Below, piece after piece: positions 18,446 through 25,690 of a stretch of DNA of 50,650 nucleotides. The notes under the pieces are model-generated. The model saw nothing but the letters and a program-made list of their open reading frames with translations, did no database searches and was not told where the DNA came from. A program made the position numbers and the translations under genes. Within the stretch, counting starts at the first letter, position 1. The number at the start of each line of letters is the position of its first letter. The stretch covers positions 1 to 50,650 of the forward strand of contig JAVHYA010000033.1 of the NCBI GenBank assembly GCA_031119395.1, in the 5' to 3' direction. This DNA is from Pseudomonadota bacterium. Lineage in GTDB: Bacteria; Pseudomonadota; Gammaproteobacteria; Burkholderiales; Burkholderiaceae_C.

Positions 18446-20626
18446 ATGTCCGTTTCCACCCACGGCCTTCGACTGAAGACCGGCTCGCAAGCCCTGCGCG
18501 CCGGGGTGGAGCTGCTGTCGTCGATGCGCTTCGCCATCGCGCTGCTGACGGTCATCTGCATTGCCTCGATCATCGGCACGGTGCTCAAGCAGCACGAGCC
18601 GATCGGCAACTACATCAACCAGTTCGGGCCCTTCTGGGCGCAGGTGTTCCGGGCCGCGCGGCTCGATTCGATCTACAGCGCCTGGTGGTTCCTGCTGATC
18701 CTGGCCTTCCTGGTCGTCAGTACCTCGCTGTGCATCGCGCGCAACACGCCGCGCATCCTGGCCGACCTGAAGACTTTCAAGGAAGACATCCGCGCCCAGA
18801 GCCTGAAAGCCTTCGGCCTGCGTGCCGAGGCGGCCCTGCCCGAAGCGCCCGAGCAGGCGGCCAACCGCATCGGCCAGTTGCTGGTGGGCGGCGGCTGGAA
18901 GGTGAAGTTGCAGCGCCGCGACGGCGATGGCAGTGCCGGCGGCTGGATGGTCGCGGCGCGCGCGGGCGGCGCCAACAAGCTGGGCTACATCGCGGCGCAC
19001 GGCGCCATCGTGCTGGTGTGCCTGGGCGGGCTGCTCGACGGCGACATGATCGTGCGGGCGCAGACCTGGTTCAACGGCAAGAGCGTCTACACCGGCGGCG
19101 GCCTGATCTCGGAGGTGCCGCCGCAGTACCGCCTGTCGCCCGGCAATCCCACCTTCCGCGGCAACATCCTGGTGCCCGAGGGCAGCCAGTCCAGTGTCGC
19201 GATCCTGAACCAGGCCGACGGGGTGCTGCTGCAGGAACTGCCCTTCGCGATCGAGCTCAAGAAGTTCATCGTCGACTACTACTCGACGGGCATGCCCAAG
19301 CTCTTCGCCAGCGAGGTGGTCCTGCACGACCGCGCCACCGGCGAGACCAAGGAGGCGCGCATCGAGGTCAACCACCCGGCGAGCTGGAAGGGCATCGAGA
19401 TCTACCAGTCCAGCTTCGACGACGGCGGCTCGAGCGTGAAGCTCAAGGCCGTGCCGATGGCCGCGGCGGCCAAGCCCTTCGAGATCGAAGGCACCATCGG
19501 CGGCAGTTCCGAACTCACCAACGGCAACGAGCGCCTGAAGCTGGAGTACACGGCGCTGCGCGTCATCAACGTCGAGAACTTCGCCGACCAGAACAGCGGC
19601 AGCGGCGCCGACGTGCGCAAGGTCGACCTGCAGCACAGCCTCGAATCGCGCCTGGGCGCCGCCAACAAGGTCAACAAGCCCAAGGTGCTGCGCAACATCG
19701 GGCCGAGCATCGGCTACAAGCTGCGCGATGCCTCGGGCCAGGCGCGCGAGTACCAGAACTACATGGTGCCCGCCATGATGACCGAGGACGGCCCGCCGGT
19801 CTTCCTGCTGGGCATGCGCGACCAGCCCGACCAGCCCTTCCGCTACCTGCGCGTGCCGGCCGATGAACAAGGCTCGATGGACGGCTACCTGCACCTGCGC
19901 AGCGCCCTGGCCGATGCGGCGGTGCGCCGCAAGGCCGTGGACCGCTACGTGGCCCATGCCATCGATCCGGGCAAGACCGAGCAGGTCGACCAGCTTCGAA
20001 ACTCGGCCGCGCGCGCGCTGGCCCTGTTCGCCGGGGCCGAGCGCGTGCGCCCGCCCGCGGAGGGCAAGGCCGACGACGCCTCGGCCGGCGGCTGGCAGGC
20101 GATCGCCGAGTTCATCGACCTGCAGGTGCCCGAGGCCGAGCGCCAGCGCGCTGGCCAGGTGCTGGTGCGCATCGTCAACGACGTCCTTTTCGAATTGCTG
20201 AACCTCAGCCGCGAGCAGGCCGGCCAGGCCGCGCTGCCGATGGACGACAAGACGCAGGCCTGGCTCACGCAGGCGGTGCTGGCGATCAGCGACGCGCACT
20301 TCTATCCCGCACCGGTGGCGCTGATGCTGACCGACTTCAAGCAGGTGCAGGCCAGCGTCTTCCAGGTGGCACGCGCGCCGGGCAAGAAGGTGGTCTACCT
20401 GGGCTGCCTGTTGCTCATCGTGGGCATCTTTGCCATGCTCTACGTGCGCGAACGGCGGCTCTGGGTCTGGATCGCCCCGGCCGGCGGCGCGGATGCCGGC
20501 AGCCACGCGACGATGGCGCTGTCGGCCAATCGCCGCAACCTCGACAGCGACAAGGAATTCGCCCACCTGCGCAGCAAGCTGCTGATGCTGCCCGCGCCGG
20601 CCGGCCCTGGAGACACACCCCGATGA
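18446..20626 (+). CDS. resB: cytochrome c biogenesis protein ResB
   Basis: ResB (Ccs1) forms the system II heme-delivery and cytochrome c synthetase complex with the downstream CcsA-type protein. The 726-residue membrane protein has N-terminal helices after SSMRFAIALLTVICI (about 28-45) and in WWFLLILAFLVVS. A third helix is near IAAHGAIVLVCLGG, then a large periplasmic domain, and a final helix near 655-675 (VVYLGCLLLIVGIFAML). The ATG at 18446 gives the family-like N-terminus; the longer frame begins inside the terminator region and is rejected. The stop overlaps the ccsA start as ATGA. Confidence 0.95.
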   Translation: MSVSTHGLRLKTGSQALRAGVELLSSMRFAIALLTVICIASIIGTVLKQHEPIGNYINQFGPFWAQVFRAARLDSIYSAWWFLLILAFLVVSTSLCIARNTPRILADLKTFKEDIRAQSLKAFGLRAEAALPEAPEQAANRIGQLLVGGGWKVKLQRRDGDGSAGGWMVAARAGGANKLGYIAAHGAIVLVCLGGLLDGDMIVRAQTWFNGKSVYTGGGLISEVPPQYRLSPGNPTFRGNILVPEGSQSSVAILNQADGVLLQELPFAIELKKFIVDYYSTGMPKLFASEVVLHDRATGETKEARIEVNHPASWKGIEIYQSSFDDGGSSVKLKAVPMAAAAKPFEIEGTIGGSSELTNGNERLKLEYTALRVINVENFADQNSGSGADVRKVDLQHSLESRLGAANKVNKPKVLRNIGPSIGYKLRDASGQAREYQNYMVPAMMTEDGPPVFLLGMRDQPDQPFRYLRVPADEQGSMDGYLHLRSALADAAVRRKAVDRYVAHAIDPGKTEQVDQLRNSAARALALFAGAERVRPPAEGKADDASAGGWQAIAEFIDLQVPEAERQRAGQVLVRIVNDVLFELLNLSREQAGQAALPMDDKTQAWLTQAVLAISDAHFYPAPVALMLTDFKQVQASVFQVARAPGKKVVYLGCLLLIVGIFAMLYVRERRLWVWIAPAGGADAGSHATMALSANRRNLDSDKEFAHLRSKLLMLPAPAGPGDTPR

Positions 20627-21942
20627 ACACCACCACCCTCACCCTGAACGAGAGCTGGTTCTCCCGCCGGACGCTGTTCGACTGGGTCTTCGCCGCCATC
20701 GTCGTGGCCGGCGGACTGTTCGCCTTCACGCGCTACCAGCCGTCGATGGACGTGTACGAGAAGGCGATCCTGCTGGGCACCATCCCGGCGCTGATCTGGC
20801 TGTGCTGGTTCTGGCGGCCGCTGCGCGTGCTGGCGCTGGTGGTGGGCGCCGCTTCCTTGCTGGCCATCGCGTCCTACCAGGGCGACCTGGCGCGGGCCGA
20901 CACCGTGTTCTGGCTCAAGTACTTCCTCTCGAGCCAGTCGGCCATTCTCTGGATGAGCGTGCTCTTCTTCATGAGCACTGTCTTTTACTGGCTGGGTTTC
21001 TTCGGCGGCAGCCAGGCCGACGCCATGGAACGCATCGGCTCGCGCATCGCCTGGGCCGCGGTGACCATGGCGCTCATCGGCACCATGGTGCGCTGGTACG
21101 AGAGTCACCAGATCGGCCCCGACATCGGCCACATCCCGGTGAGCAACCTCTACGAGGTCTTCGTGCTGTTCTGCTGGCTCACGGCGGCCTTCTACCTGTA
21201 TTTCGAGGAGCGCTACGCCACGCGCTCGCTCGGCGCCTTCGTCATGCTGGTGGTCAGCGCGGCCGTGGGCTTCCTGCTCTGGTACACGATCGTGCGTGAG
21301 GCGCACGAGATCCAGCCGCTGGTGCCGGCCCTGCAGAGTTGGTGGATGAAGCTGCACGTGCCGGCCAACTTCATCGGCTACGGCACCTTCTCGCTGGCGG
21401 CGATGGTGGCCTTCGCCTACCTGATCAAGCAGCAGGCGGCCGAGACCCGCTGGTGGCGCCTCACGCCGATCTGGCTGCTGGGCGTGGCCATGTGCTTCGT
21501 GCCCATCGCCTTCCGCCAACGCGGCGTGGCCGAAGCGGGCGGCAGCTACTGGGTCGGCTATGCGCTGGTGTCGGCGCTCATCGCCGCGGGCATCCTGCTG
21601 GCGCGCAAGCGCATCGCGGCGCGGCTGCCGAGCTTCGAGGTGCTGGACGACGTGATGTACAAGTCCATCGCCGTCGGCTTCGCCTTCTTCACCATCGCCA
21701 CGGTGCTGGGTGCGCTCTGGGCCGCCGATGCCTGGGGCGGCTACTGGAGCTGGGACCCGAAGGAGACCTGGGCGCTGATCGTCTGGCTCAACTACGCGGC
21801 CTGGCTGCACATGCGGCTGGTCAAGGGGCTGCGCGGCACGGTCGCCTCGTGGTGGGCGCTGGTCGGCCTGGCCGTGACCACCTTCGCCTTCCTCGGCGTG
21901 AACATGTTCCTGAGCGGGCTGCACAGCTACGGGACGCTGTAG
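20623..21942 (+). CDS. ccsA: cytochrome c biogenesis protein CcsA/ResC (heme handling)
   Basis: A 439-residue polytopic membrane protein of the HHP/CcmC-CcmF-CcsA superfamily, working with ResB in heme export and attachment. The diagnostic tryptophan-rich WWD motif is present as WGGYWSWDPKETW (about 372-384). His residues likely to be heme ligands include those in SWWMKLHVPAN and near SGLHSYG at the C-terminus. Its ATG lies in the resB stop (four-base overlap), so the pair is translationally coupled. The family is named ccsB, ccsA or resC in different genomes. Confidence 0.94.
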   Translation: MNTTTLTLNESWFSRRTLFDWVFAAIVVAGGLFAFTRYQPSMDVYEKAILLGTIPALIWLCWFWRPLRVLALVVGAASLLAIASYQGDLARADTVFWLKYFLSSQSAILWMSVLFFMSTVFYWLGFFGGSQADAMERIGSRIAWAAVTMALIGTMVRWYESHQIGPDIGHIPVSNLYEVFVLFCWLTAAFYLYFEERYATRSLGAFVMLVVSAAVGFLLWYTIVREAHEIQPLVPALQSWWMKLHVPANFIGYGTFSLAAMVAFAYLIKQQAAETRWWRLTPIWLLGVAMCFVPIAFRQRGVAEAGGSYWVGYALVSALIAAGILLARKRIAARLPSFEVLDDVMYKSIAVGFAFFTIATVLGALWAADAWGGYWSWDPKETWALIVWLNYAAWLHMRLVKGLRGTVASWWALVGLAVTTFAFLGVNMFLSGLHSYGTL

Positions 21943-22006
21943 CCGCTGTCCGGCCAGCGCGGCCGGCCGAATTGAGGCAGACTGAAACCGGAGCGGCCCG
22001 CGGCGC

Positions 22007-22034
22007 GTAACCCGATGGGGGGATGCGCCGAACT
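22007..22034 (+). promoter_or_regulatory. putative SigF/ECF16-type promoter of msrPQ
   Basis: GTAACC (22007-22012), exactly 16 bp, CGAACT (22029-22034). This equals the GTAACC-N16-CGAA motif I recall for the ECF sigma factor SigF of Caulobacter. SigF-NrsF also controls msrP-type methionine repair in Azospira. The element is 68 bp ahead of the msrP ATG in an otherwise empty 160-bp space (21943-22102). No sigF or nrsF gene is in the window. Confidence 0.6.
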
Positions 22035-22102
22035 AACCGGCGTACCTCCTTGTCTCATCGAGTGCCGGCCCGTCGTGCCGGCGCACCGCGAAAGGTCCCC
22101 GC

Positions 22103-23098
22103 ATGCTGATCCGTTCCCGCGATTCCGGTTTCAACCACCCGCACGCCAGCGACATCACGCCGCGTGCCGTCTACGAAGGGCGCCGCGACATGCTGCGCCT
22201 GCTGGCCGGCGGTGCCGCCGGCGCGGCCCTGGCCGGCTGGGCCGGCCGCGAGGCGCTGGCCCAGGCCGCGCCGGGCAAGCTGCCCGCCCTCAAGGGCGTG
22301 AAGTCCACGGTGCCCGGCGCCCAGACCATGGAAAAGGTCACCGACTACAAGGACGCCACCACCTACAACAACTACTACGAGTTCGGCACGGACAAGTCCG
22401 ACCCCGCCAAGAACGCCGGGACGCTCAAGACCCGGCCGTGGACCGTGGAGGTCGAAGGCCTGGTCAAGAAGCCGGGCAAGTACGGCATCGAGGACCTGCT
22501 CAAGCTCAGCGCGCAGGAAGACCGCGTCTACCGCCTGCGCTGCGTGGAAGGCTGGTCGATGGTGATTCCCTGGGTGGGGTACTCGCTGGCCGAGCTGATC
22601 AAGAAGGTCGAGCCGCAGGGCAACGCCAAGTACGTCGAGTTCCTCACCCTGGCCGACCCCAAGACCATGCCTTTCGTCGGCTCGCGCGTGCTCGACTGGC
22701 CCTACGCCGAGGGCCTGCGCATGGACGAGGCGATGCATCCGCTCACGCTGCTGACCTTCGGCATGTACGGCGAGGTGCTGCCCAACCAGAACGGCGCGCC
22801 GGTGCGCATCGTGGTGCCGTGGAAGTACGGCTTCAAGTCGGCCAAGTCGATCGTGAAGATCCGCTTCGTCGAGAAGGAGCCCGGCACCGCCTGGAACAAG
22901 GCGGCCGCCAACGAGTACGGCTTCTATTCGAACGTGAACCCGGACGTCGACCACCCGCGCTGGAGCCAGGCGACCGAGCGGCGCATCGGCGACGGCGGTG
23001 GCCTCTTCGCCAAGCGGCACAAGACGCAGCTGTTCAACGGCTACGAGCAGCAGGTCGGCCAGCTCTACGCCGGCATGGACCTGAAGAAGTTCTATTGA
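22103..23098 (+). CDS. msrP: periplasmic protein-methionine-sulfoxide reductase, molybdopterin subunit
   Basis: MsrP (YedY) is a Tat-exported Mo-molybdopterin enzyme that repairs oxidised methionines in periplasmic proteins using electrons from MsrQ. The 331-residue precursor has a Tat signal with [12 protein letters not shown] (26-37) and a cleavage region near ALAQAAPG. The Mo-ligating Cys147 lies in [11 protein letters not shown], and the conserved [12 protein letters not shown] and [11 protein letters not shown] segments of the family are present. msrQ follows after 19 bp. The presumptive ECF promoter upstream suggests induction by oxidative (chlorine-type) stress; this is inference from the motif. 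Confidence 0.96.
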   Translation: MLIRSRDSGFNHPHASDITPRAVYEGRRDMLRLLAGGAAGAALAGWAGREALAQAAPGKLPALKGVKSTVPGAQTMEKVTDYKDATTYNNYYEFGTDKSDPAKNAGTLKTRPWTVEVEGLVKKPGKYGIEDLLKLSAQEDRVYRLRCVEGWSMVIPWVGYSLAELIKKVEPQGNAKYVEFLTLADPKTMPFVGSRVLDWPYAEGLRMDEAMHPLTLLTFGMYGEVLPNQNGAPVRIVVPWKYGFKSAKSIVKIRFVEKEPGTAWNKAAANEYGFYSNVNPDVDHPRWSQATERRIGDGGGLFAKRHKTQLFNGYEQQVGQLYAGMDLKKFY

Positions 23099-23117
23099 AG
23101 CGGGCGGCGGTCTCGCG

Positions 23118-23762
23118 ATGAACAAGCTGCTGCTGCACCCGGCGGCCAAGCCGCTGGTCTTCCTGCTGTGCCTGCTGCCCTTCGCGTCGCTGGCCTACGG
23201 CGCCTTCACCGATGGCCTGGGGGCCAACCCGGCCGAATTCCTCATCCGCGCGACGGGCGACTGGACGCTGCGCTTCATCTGCATCACGCTGGCGGTGACG
23301 CCCTTGCGCGTGATGGGCAAGCTGACCGGGCTGGCCCGTTATCGGCGCATGCTGGGGCTGTTCGCGTACTTCTACGTCGTGCTGCACCTGCTGAGCTACG
23401 CCTGGTTCGACATGGGCTTCGAGCTGGCCGACATTGCGAAGGACATCGCCAAGCGACCGTTCATCCTGGTCGGCTTCGCGGCCTTCGTGTTGCTCACGCC
23501 GCTGGCGGCAACCTCCTTCAACCGCGCGATCAAGGCGCTGGGGGCGAAGCGTTGGCAGGCGCTGCACAAGCTGGTGTACCTGATCGCCGGGTTGGGCCTG
23601 CTGCACTTCTTCTGGCTGCGAGCCGGCAAGAACAACTTCGCCGAGGTGAGCGTCTACGCCGCCATCATCGCCGTGCTTCTGGGCTGGCGCGTGTGGAACT
23701 TTGCAAGCAAAAAATGGCTGCAACGCCCGCCGGTCGGGCGTCAGCAGCTATCGAAACAATAG
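23118..23762 (+). CDS. msrQ: MsrQ heme-binding membrane subunit
   Basis: MsrQ (YedZ) is the inner-membrane b-heme partner that feeds quinol or flavin-derived electrons to MsrP. The 214-residue protein has six membrane stretches, with His residues in VVLHLLSYAWF, ALHKLVYL and LLHFFWL as likely heme ligands. The last 13 or so residues (QRPPVGRQQLSKQ) and the stop codon are written by a dispersed repeat (23714-23767), so the natural C-terminus of the family has probably been altered or extended here. The gene ends four bases before the convergent lysA stop. Confidence 0.94.
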   Translation: MNKLLLHPAAKPLVFLLCLLPFASLAYGAFTDGLGANPAEFLIRATGDWTLRFICITLAVTPLRVMGKLTGLARYRRMLGLFAYFYVVLHLLSYAWFDMGFELADIAKDIAKRPFILVGFAAFVLLTPLAATSFNRAIKALGAKRWQALHKLVYLIAGLGLLHFFWLRAGKNNFAEVSVYAAIIAVLLGWRVWNFASKKWLQRPPVGRQQLSKQ

Positions 23763-23767
23763 CAATC
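23714..23767 (-). repeat. dispersed GCTAT-N7-ATAGCTGC repeat, copy 4 (forms msrQ 3' end)
   Basis: Minus-strand reading: TTGCTATTGTTTCGATAGCT, GCTGACGCCC, then GGGCGTTGCAGCC. The perfect inverted repeat GCTAT-N7-ATAGC is present. The copy lies inside the last codons of msrQ, with the TAG stop in its GCTAT arm, and reaches the lysA stop. Confidence 0.75.
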
Positions 23768-25046
23768 AGAGGGCCTGCTCGGTGCGCAGCTGGTCCTCGA
23801 CCGTCTCGCGACGCCGGATGAGCGTGGCATTGGCGCCGCTGACCAGCACCTCGGCGGCGCGGGCGCGGGTGTTGTAGTTGCTCGCCATGCTCATGCAGTA
23901 CGCGCCGGCCGACAGCACCGCCAGCAGGTCGCCGGCCTCGACGGCCAGGTCGCGGTCGCGGCCCAGCCAGTCGCCGCTCTCGCACACCGGGCCGACCACG
24001 TCGTAGCGCGTGGCCGGCAGCGACGGCCGTTCGGCCACCGGCACGATGCGGTGGAAGGCCTGGTACATCGCCGGACGCGGCAGGTCGTTCATGGCCGCGT
24101 CGACGATGCAGAAGTTCTTCTCTTCGCCCGGCTTGGTGTAGAGCACCTCGGTCACGCACAGGCCGGCGTTGCCGACCAGCGAACGGCCGGGCTCGATCAG
24201 GATCCGGCGGTCGCCGAAGCCGCGGGCATCGAGCCGCGCGAAGAGCTGCTTCCACAGCACATCGGCCGCGGGCGGGGTGTCGCCGTCGTAGTCGATGCCC
24301 AGCCCGCCGCCGAAATCGATGTGGTGCAGCGGCACGCCGGCCGCTTCGATGGCCTGCACCAGGTCGAGGATGCGGTCCAGCGCGTCGAGGTACGGCGAGG
24401 ACTCGGTGATCTGCGAGCCGATGTGGCAGTCGATGCCCACCACCTGCAGTCCCGGCAGCGCGGCCGCGTGGCGGTACACGGCGACGGCGCGGTCGTGCGC
24501 CACGCCGAACTTGTTGCCCTTCAGGCCGGTGGAGATGTAGGGGTGCGTCTTGGGATCGACGTTGGGGTTGATGCGCACGCTCACCGGTGCGCGCCGGCCC
24601 TGCGCGAGCGCCACTTCATTGAGCACGTCGAGCTCCGCCTCGCTCTCGACGTTGAAGCAGCCGATGCCGGCCGCCAGCGCCTGGCGCATCTCGGCGCGCG
24701 TCTTGCCCACGCCCGAGAAGATGACCTTGGCCGGTTCGGCCCCGGCCGCGAGCACGCGCGCCAGCTCGCCGCCCGACACGATGTCGAAACCGCAGCCCGC
24801 CTCGGCGAACACGCGCAGCACGCCGAGCGAGGAGTTGGCCTTCATCGCGTAGCAGATCAGTGCATCGCGCCCGGCGAAGCCGCGCTGGTAGGCCGCCAGC
24901 GCGTCGAGCATCCACTGCTTCGAATAGACGAAGAGTGGCGTGCCGTGCTCGCGCGCGAGTGCGTCGAGTGCGACGTCCTCGACCTGCAGCGTGCTGCCGC
25001 GGCGCGCGATGTGGGGGTGGCCGGGCAGCGTCGGTGCGTCGCTCAT
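23766..25046 (-). CDS. lysA: diaminopimelate decarboxylase
   Basis: Last step of lysine biosynthesis (EC 4.1.1.20): meso-diaminopimelate to L-lysine and CO2, PLP-dependent. The 426-residue fold-III decarboxylase has the PLP lysine in CYAMKANSS (Lys69). It has HIGSQI (the His stacking on PLP), GGGLGI, the EPGRSLVG phosphate-binding segment, and CESGDWLGRDR with the active-site Cys contributed across the dimer. Its start overlaps the upstream lptM stop by four bases, so the two are coupled. The neighbouring lptM-lysA order is common in beta- and gammaproteobacteria. Confidence 0.97.
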   Translation of the reverse strand: MSDAPTLPGHPHIARRGSTLQVEDVALDALAREHGTPLFVYSKQWMLDALAAYQRGFAGRDALICYAMKANSSLGVLRVFAEAGCGFDIVSGGELARVLAAGAEPAKVIFSGVGKTRAEMRQALAAGIGCFNVESEAELDVLNEVALAQGRRAPVSVRINPNVDPKTHPYISTGLKGNKFGVAHDRAVAVYRHAAALPGLQVVGIDCHIGSQITESSPYLDALDRILDLVQAIEAAGVPLHHIDFGGGLGIDYDGDTPPAADVLWKQLFARLDARGFGDRRILIEPGRSLVGNAGLCVTEVLYTKPGEEKNFCIVDAAMNDLPRPAMYQAFHRIVPVAERPSLPATRYDVVGPVCESGDWLGRDRDLAVEAGDLLAVLSAGAYCMSMASNYNTRARAAEVLVSGANATLIRRRETVEDQLRTEQAL

Positions 25047-25306
25047 CGCGCGGCCCCTGATGCGGGTGCGCTGCTGGCGGGCGCGGCCGGGCGCGCACCT
25101 GCGTCCTCGGGTTTGCCGGCGTTGTCGCGCAGGGCGGGCACGACGATCTGGGGGAGGGTCGCGCGCTGGGCTGCTGCGGGCTCGGTGGGCAGGTAGAGCG
25201 GGCCGCGCTGGCCGCAGGCCGCCACACTCAGAAGGACCGCCAGGCCGGCGACCCCAAGGCCGATGCGGGCAAGGTCGCTGCCTAGAATTCGCTGGAGATT
25301 CAACAT
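25043..25306 (-). CDS. lptM: LPS translocon maturation chaperone LptM (YifL-like lipoprotein)
   Basis: A small lipoprotein that helps maturation of the LptD-LptE outer-membrane LPS translocon. The 87-residue product has a signal peptide with lipobox VAAC (Cys31), directly followed by GQRGPLYLP, the diagnostic LptM motif. The rest is a low-complexity Ala/Pro tail. It overlaps lysA by four bases. The start at 25306 has no visible Shine-Dalgarno, and a TAGAAT hexamer sits only seven bases upstream, so a leaderless transcript is possible. cyaY diverges 15 bp away. Confidence 0.9.
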   Translation of the reverse strand: MLNLQRILGSDLARIGLGVAGLAVLLSVAACGQRGPLYLPTEPAAAQRATLPQIVVPALRDNAGKPEDAGARPAAPASSAPASGAAR

Positions 25307-25319
25307 CGCGAAATTCTAG
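25282..25319. promoter_or_regulatory. mirror-image TAGAAT elements between lptM and cyaY
   Basis: CTAGAATTCGC (25282-25292) and GCGAAATTCTAG (25308-25319) form an inverted repeat with one extra A. It presents a TAGAAT -10-like hexamer to each divergent gene: 25283-25288 for cyaY and 25318-25313 for lptM. No good -35 was found for either. The left arm lies within the first codons of lptM. Confidence 0.45.
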
Positions 25320-25321
25320 TC

Positions 25322-25654
25322 ATGACCGACCCCGAGTACCTCGACCTTGCCGAAGCCGCGCTGGCGGCCATCGAACAGGGCTGCGACCGCATCAACGAGG
25401 CGACCGACGCGGACATCGACAACCAGCGCGTGGGCGGGATGATCACGCTGACCTTCGCCAATCGCAGCCAGCTCGTGGTCAACCTGCAGCCGCCGCTGCA
25501 CGAGATCTGGCTCGCCGCGCGCACCGGCGGCTACCACTACCGGCACGACGGCGCCCAGTGGCGGGACACGAAGACGGGCGAGGAGCTGTTCGAGAACCTC
25601 TCGCGCGAGGCGAGTCTGCAGGCCGGCATGCGCTTGCGCTTCGCCGCGGCCTGA
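25322..25654 (+). CDS. cyaY: iron-sulfur cluster assembly protein CyaY (frataxin)
   Basis: Bacterial frataxin, an iron-binding regulator of IscS-dependent Fe-S cluster assembly. The 110-residue protein has the family length, with an acidic first helix ([19 protein letters not shown]) and the [17 protein letters not shown] strand region. The core signature [19 protein letters not shown] and a conserved [11 protein letters not shown] complete the fold. It diverges from lptM with only 15 bp between start codons, and lacks an obvious Shine-Dalgarno. It converges on mrcA with 36 bp between stops. Confidence 0.95.
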   Translation: MTDPEYLDLAEAALAAIEQGCDRINEATDADIDNQRVGGMITLTFANRSQLVVNLQPPLHEIWLAARTGGYHYRHDGAQWRDTKTGEELFENLSREASLQAGMRLRFAAA

Positions 25655-25690
25655 GCGCCGCGCTCCCGGCGCCCGAAGCGCTGGCGGGCT

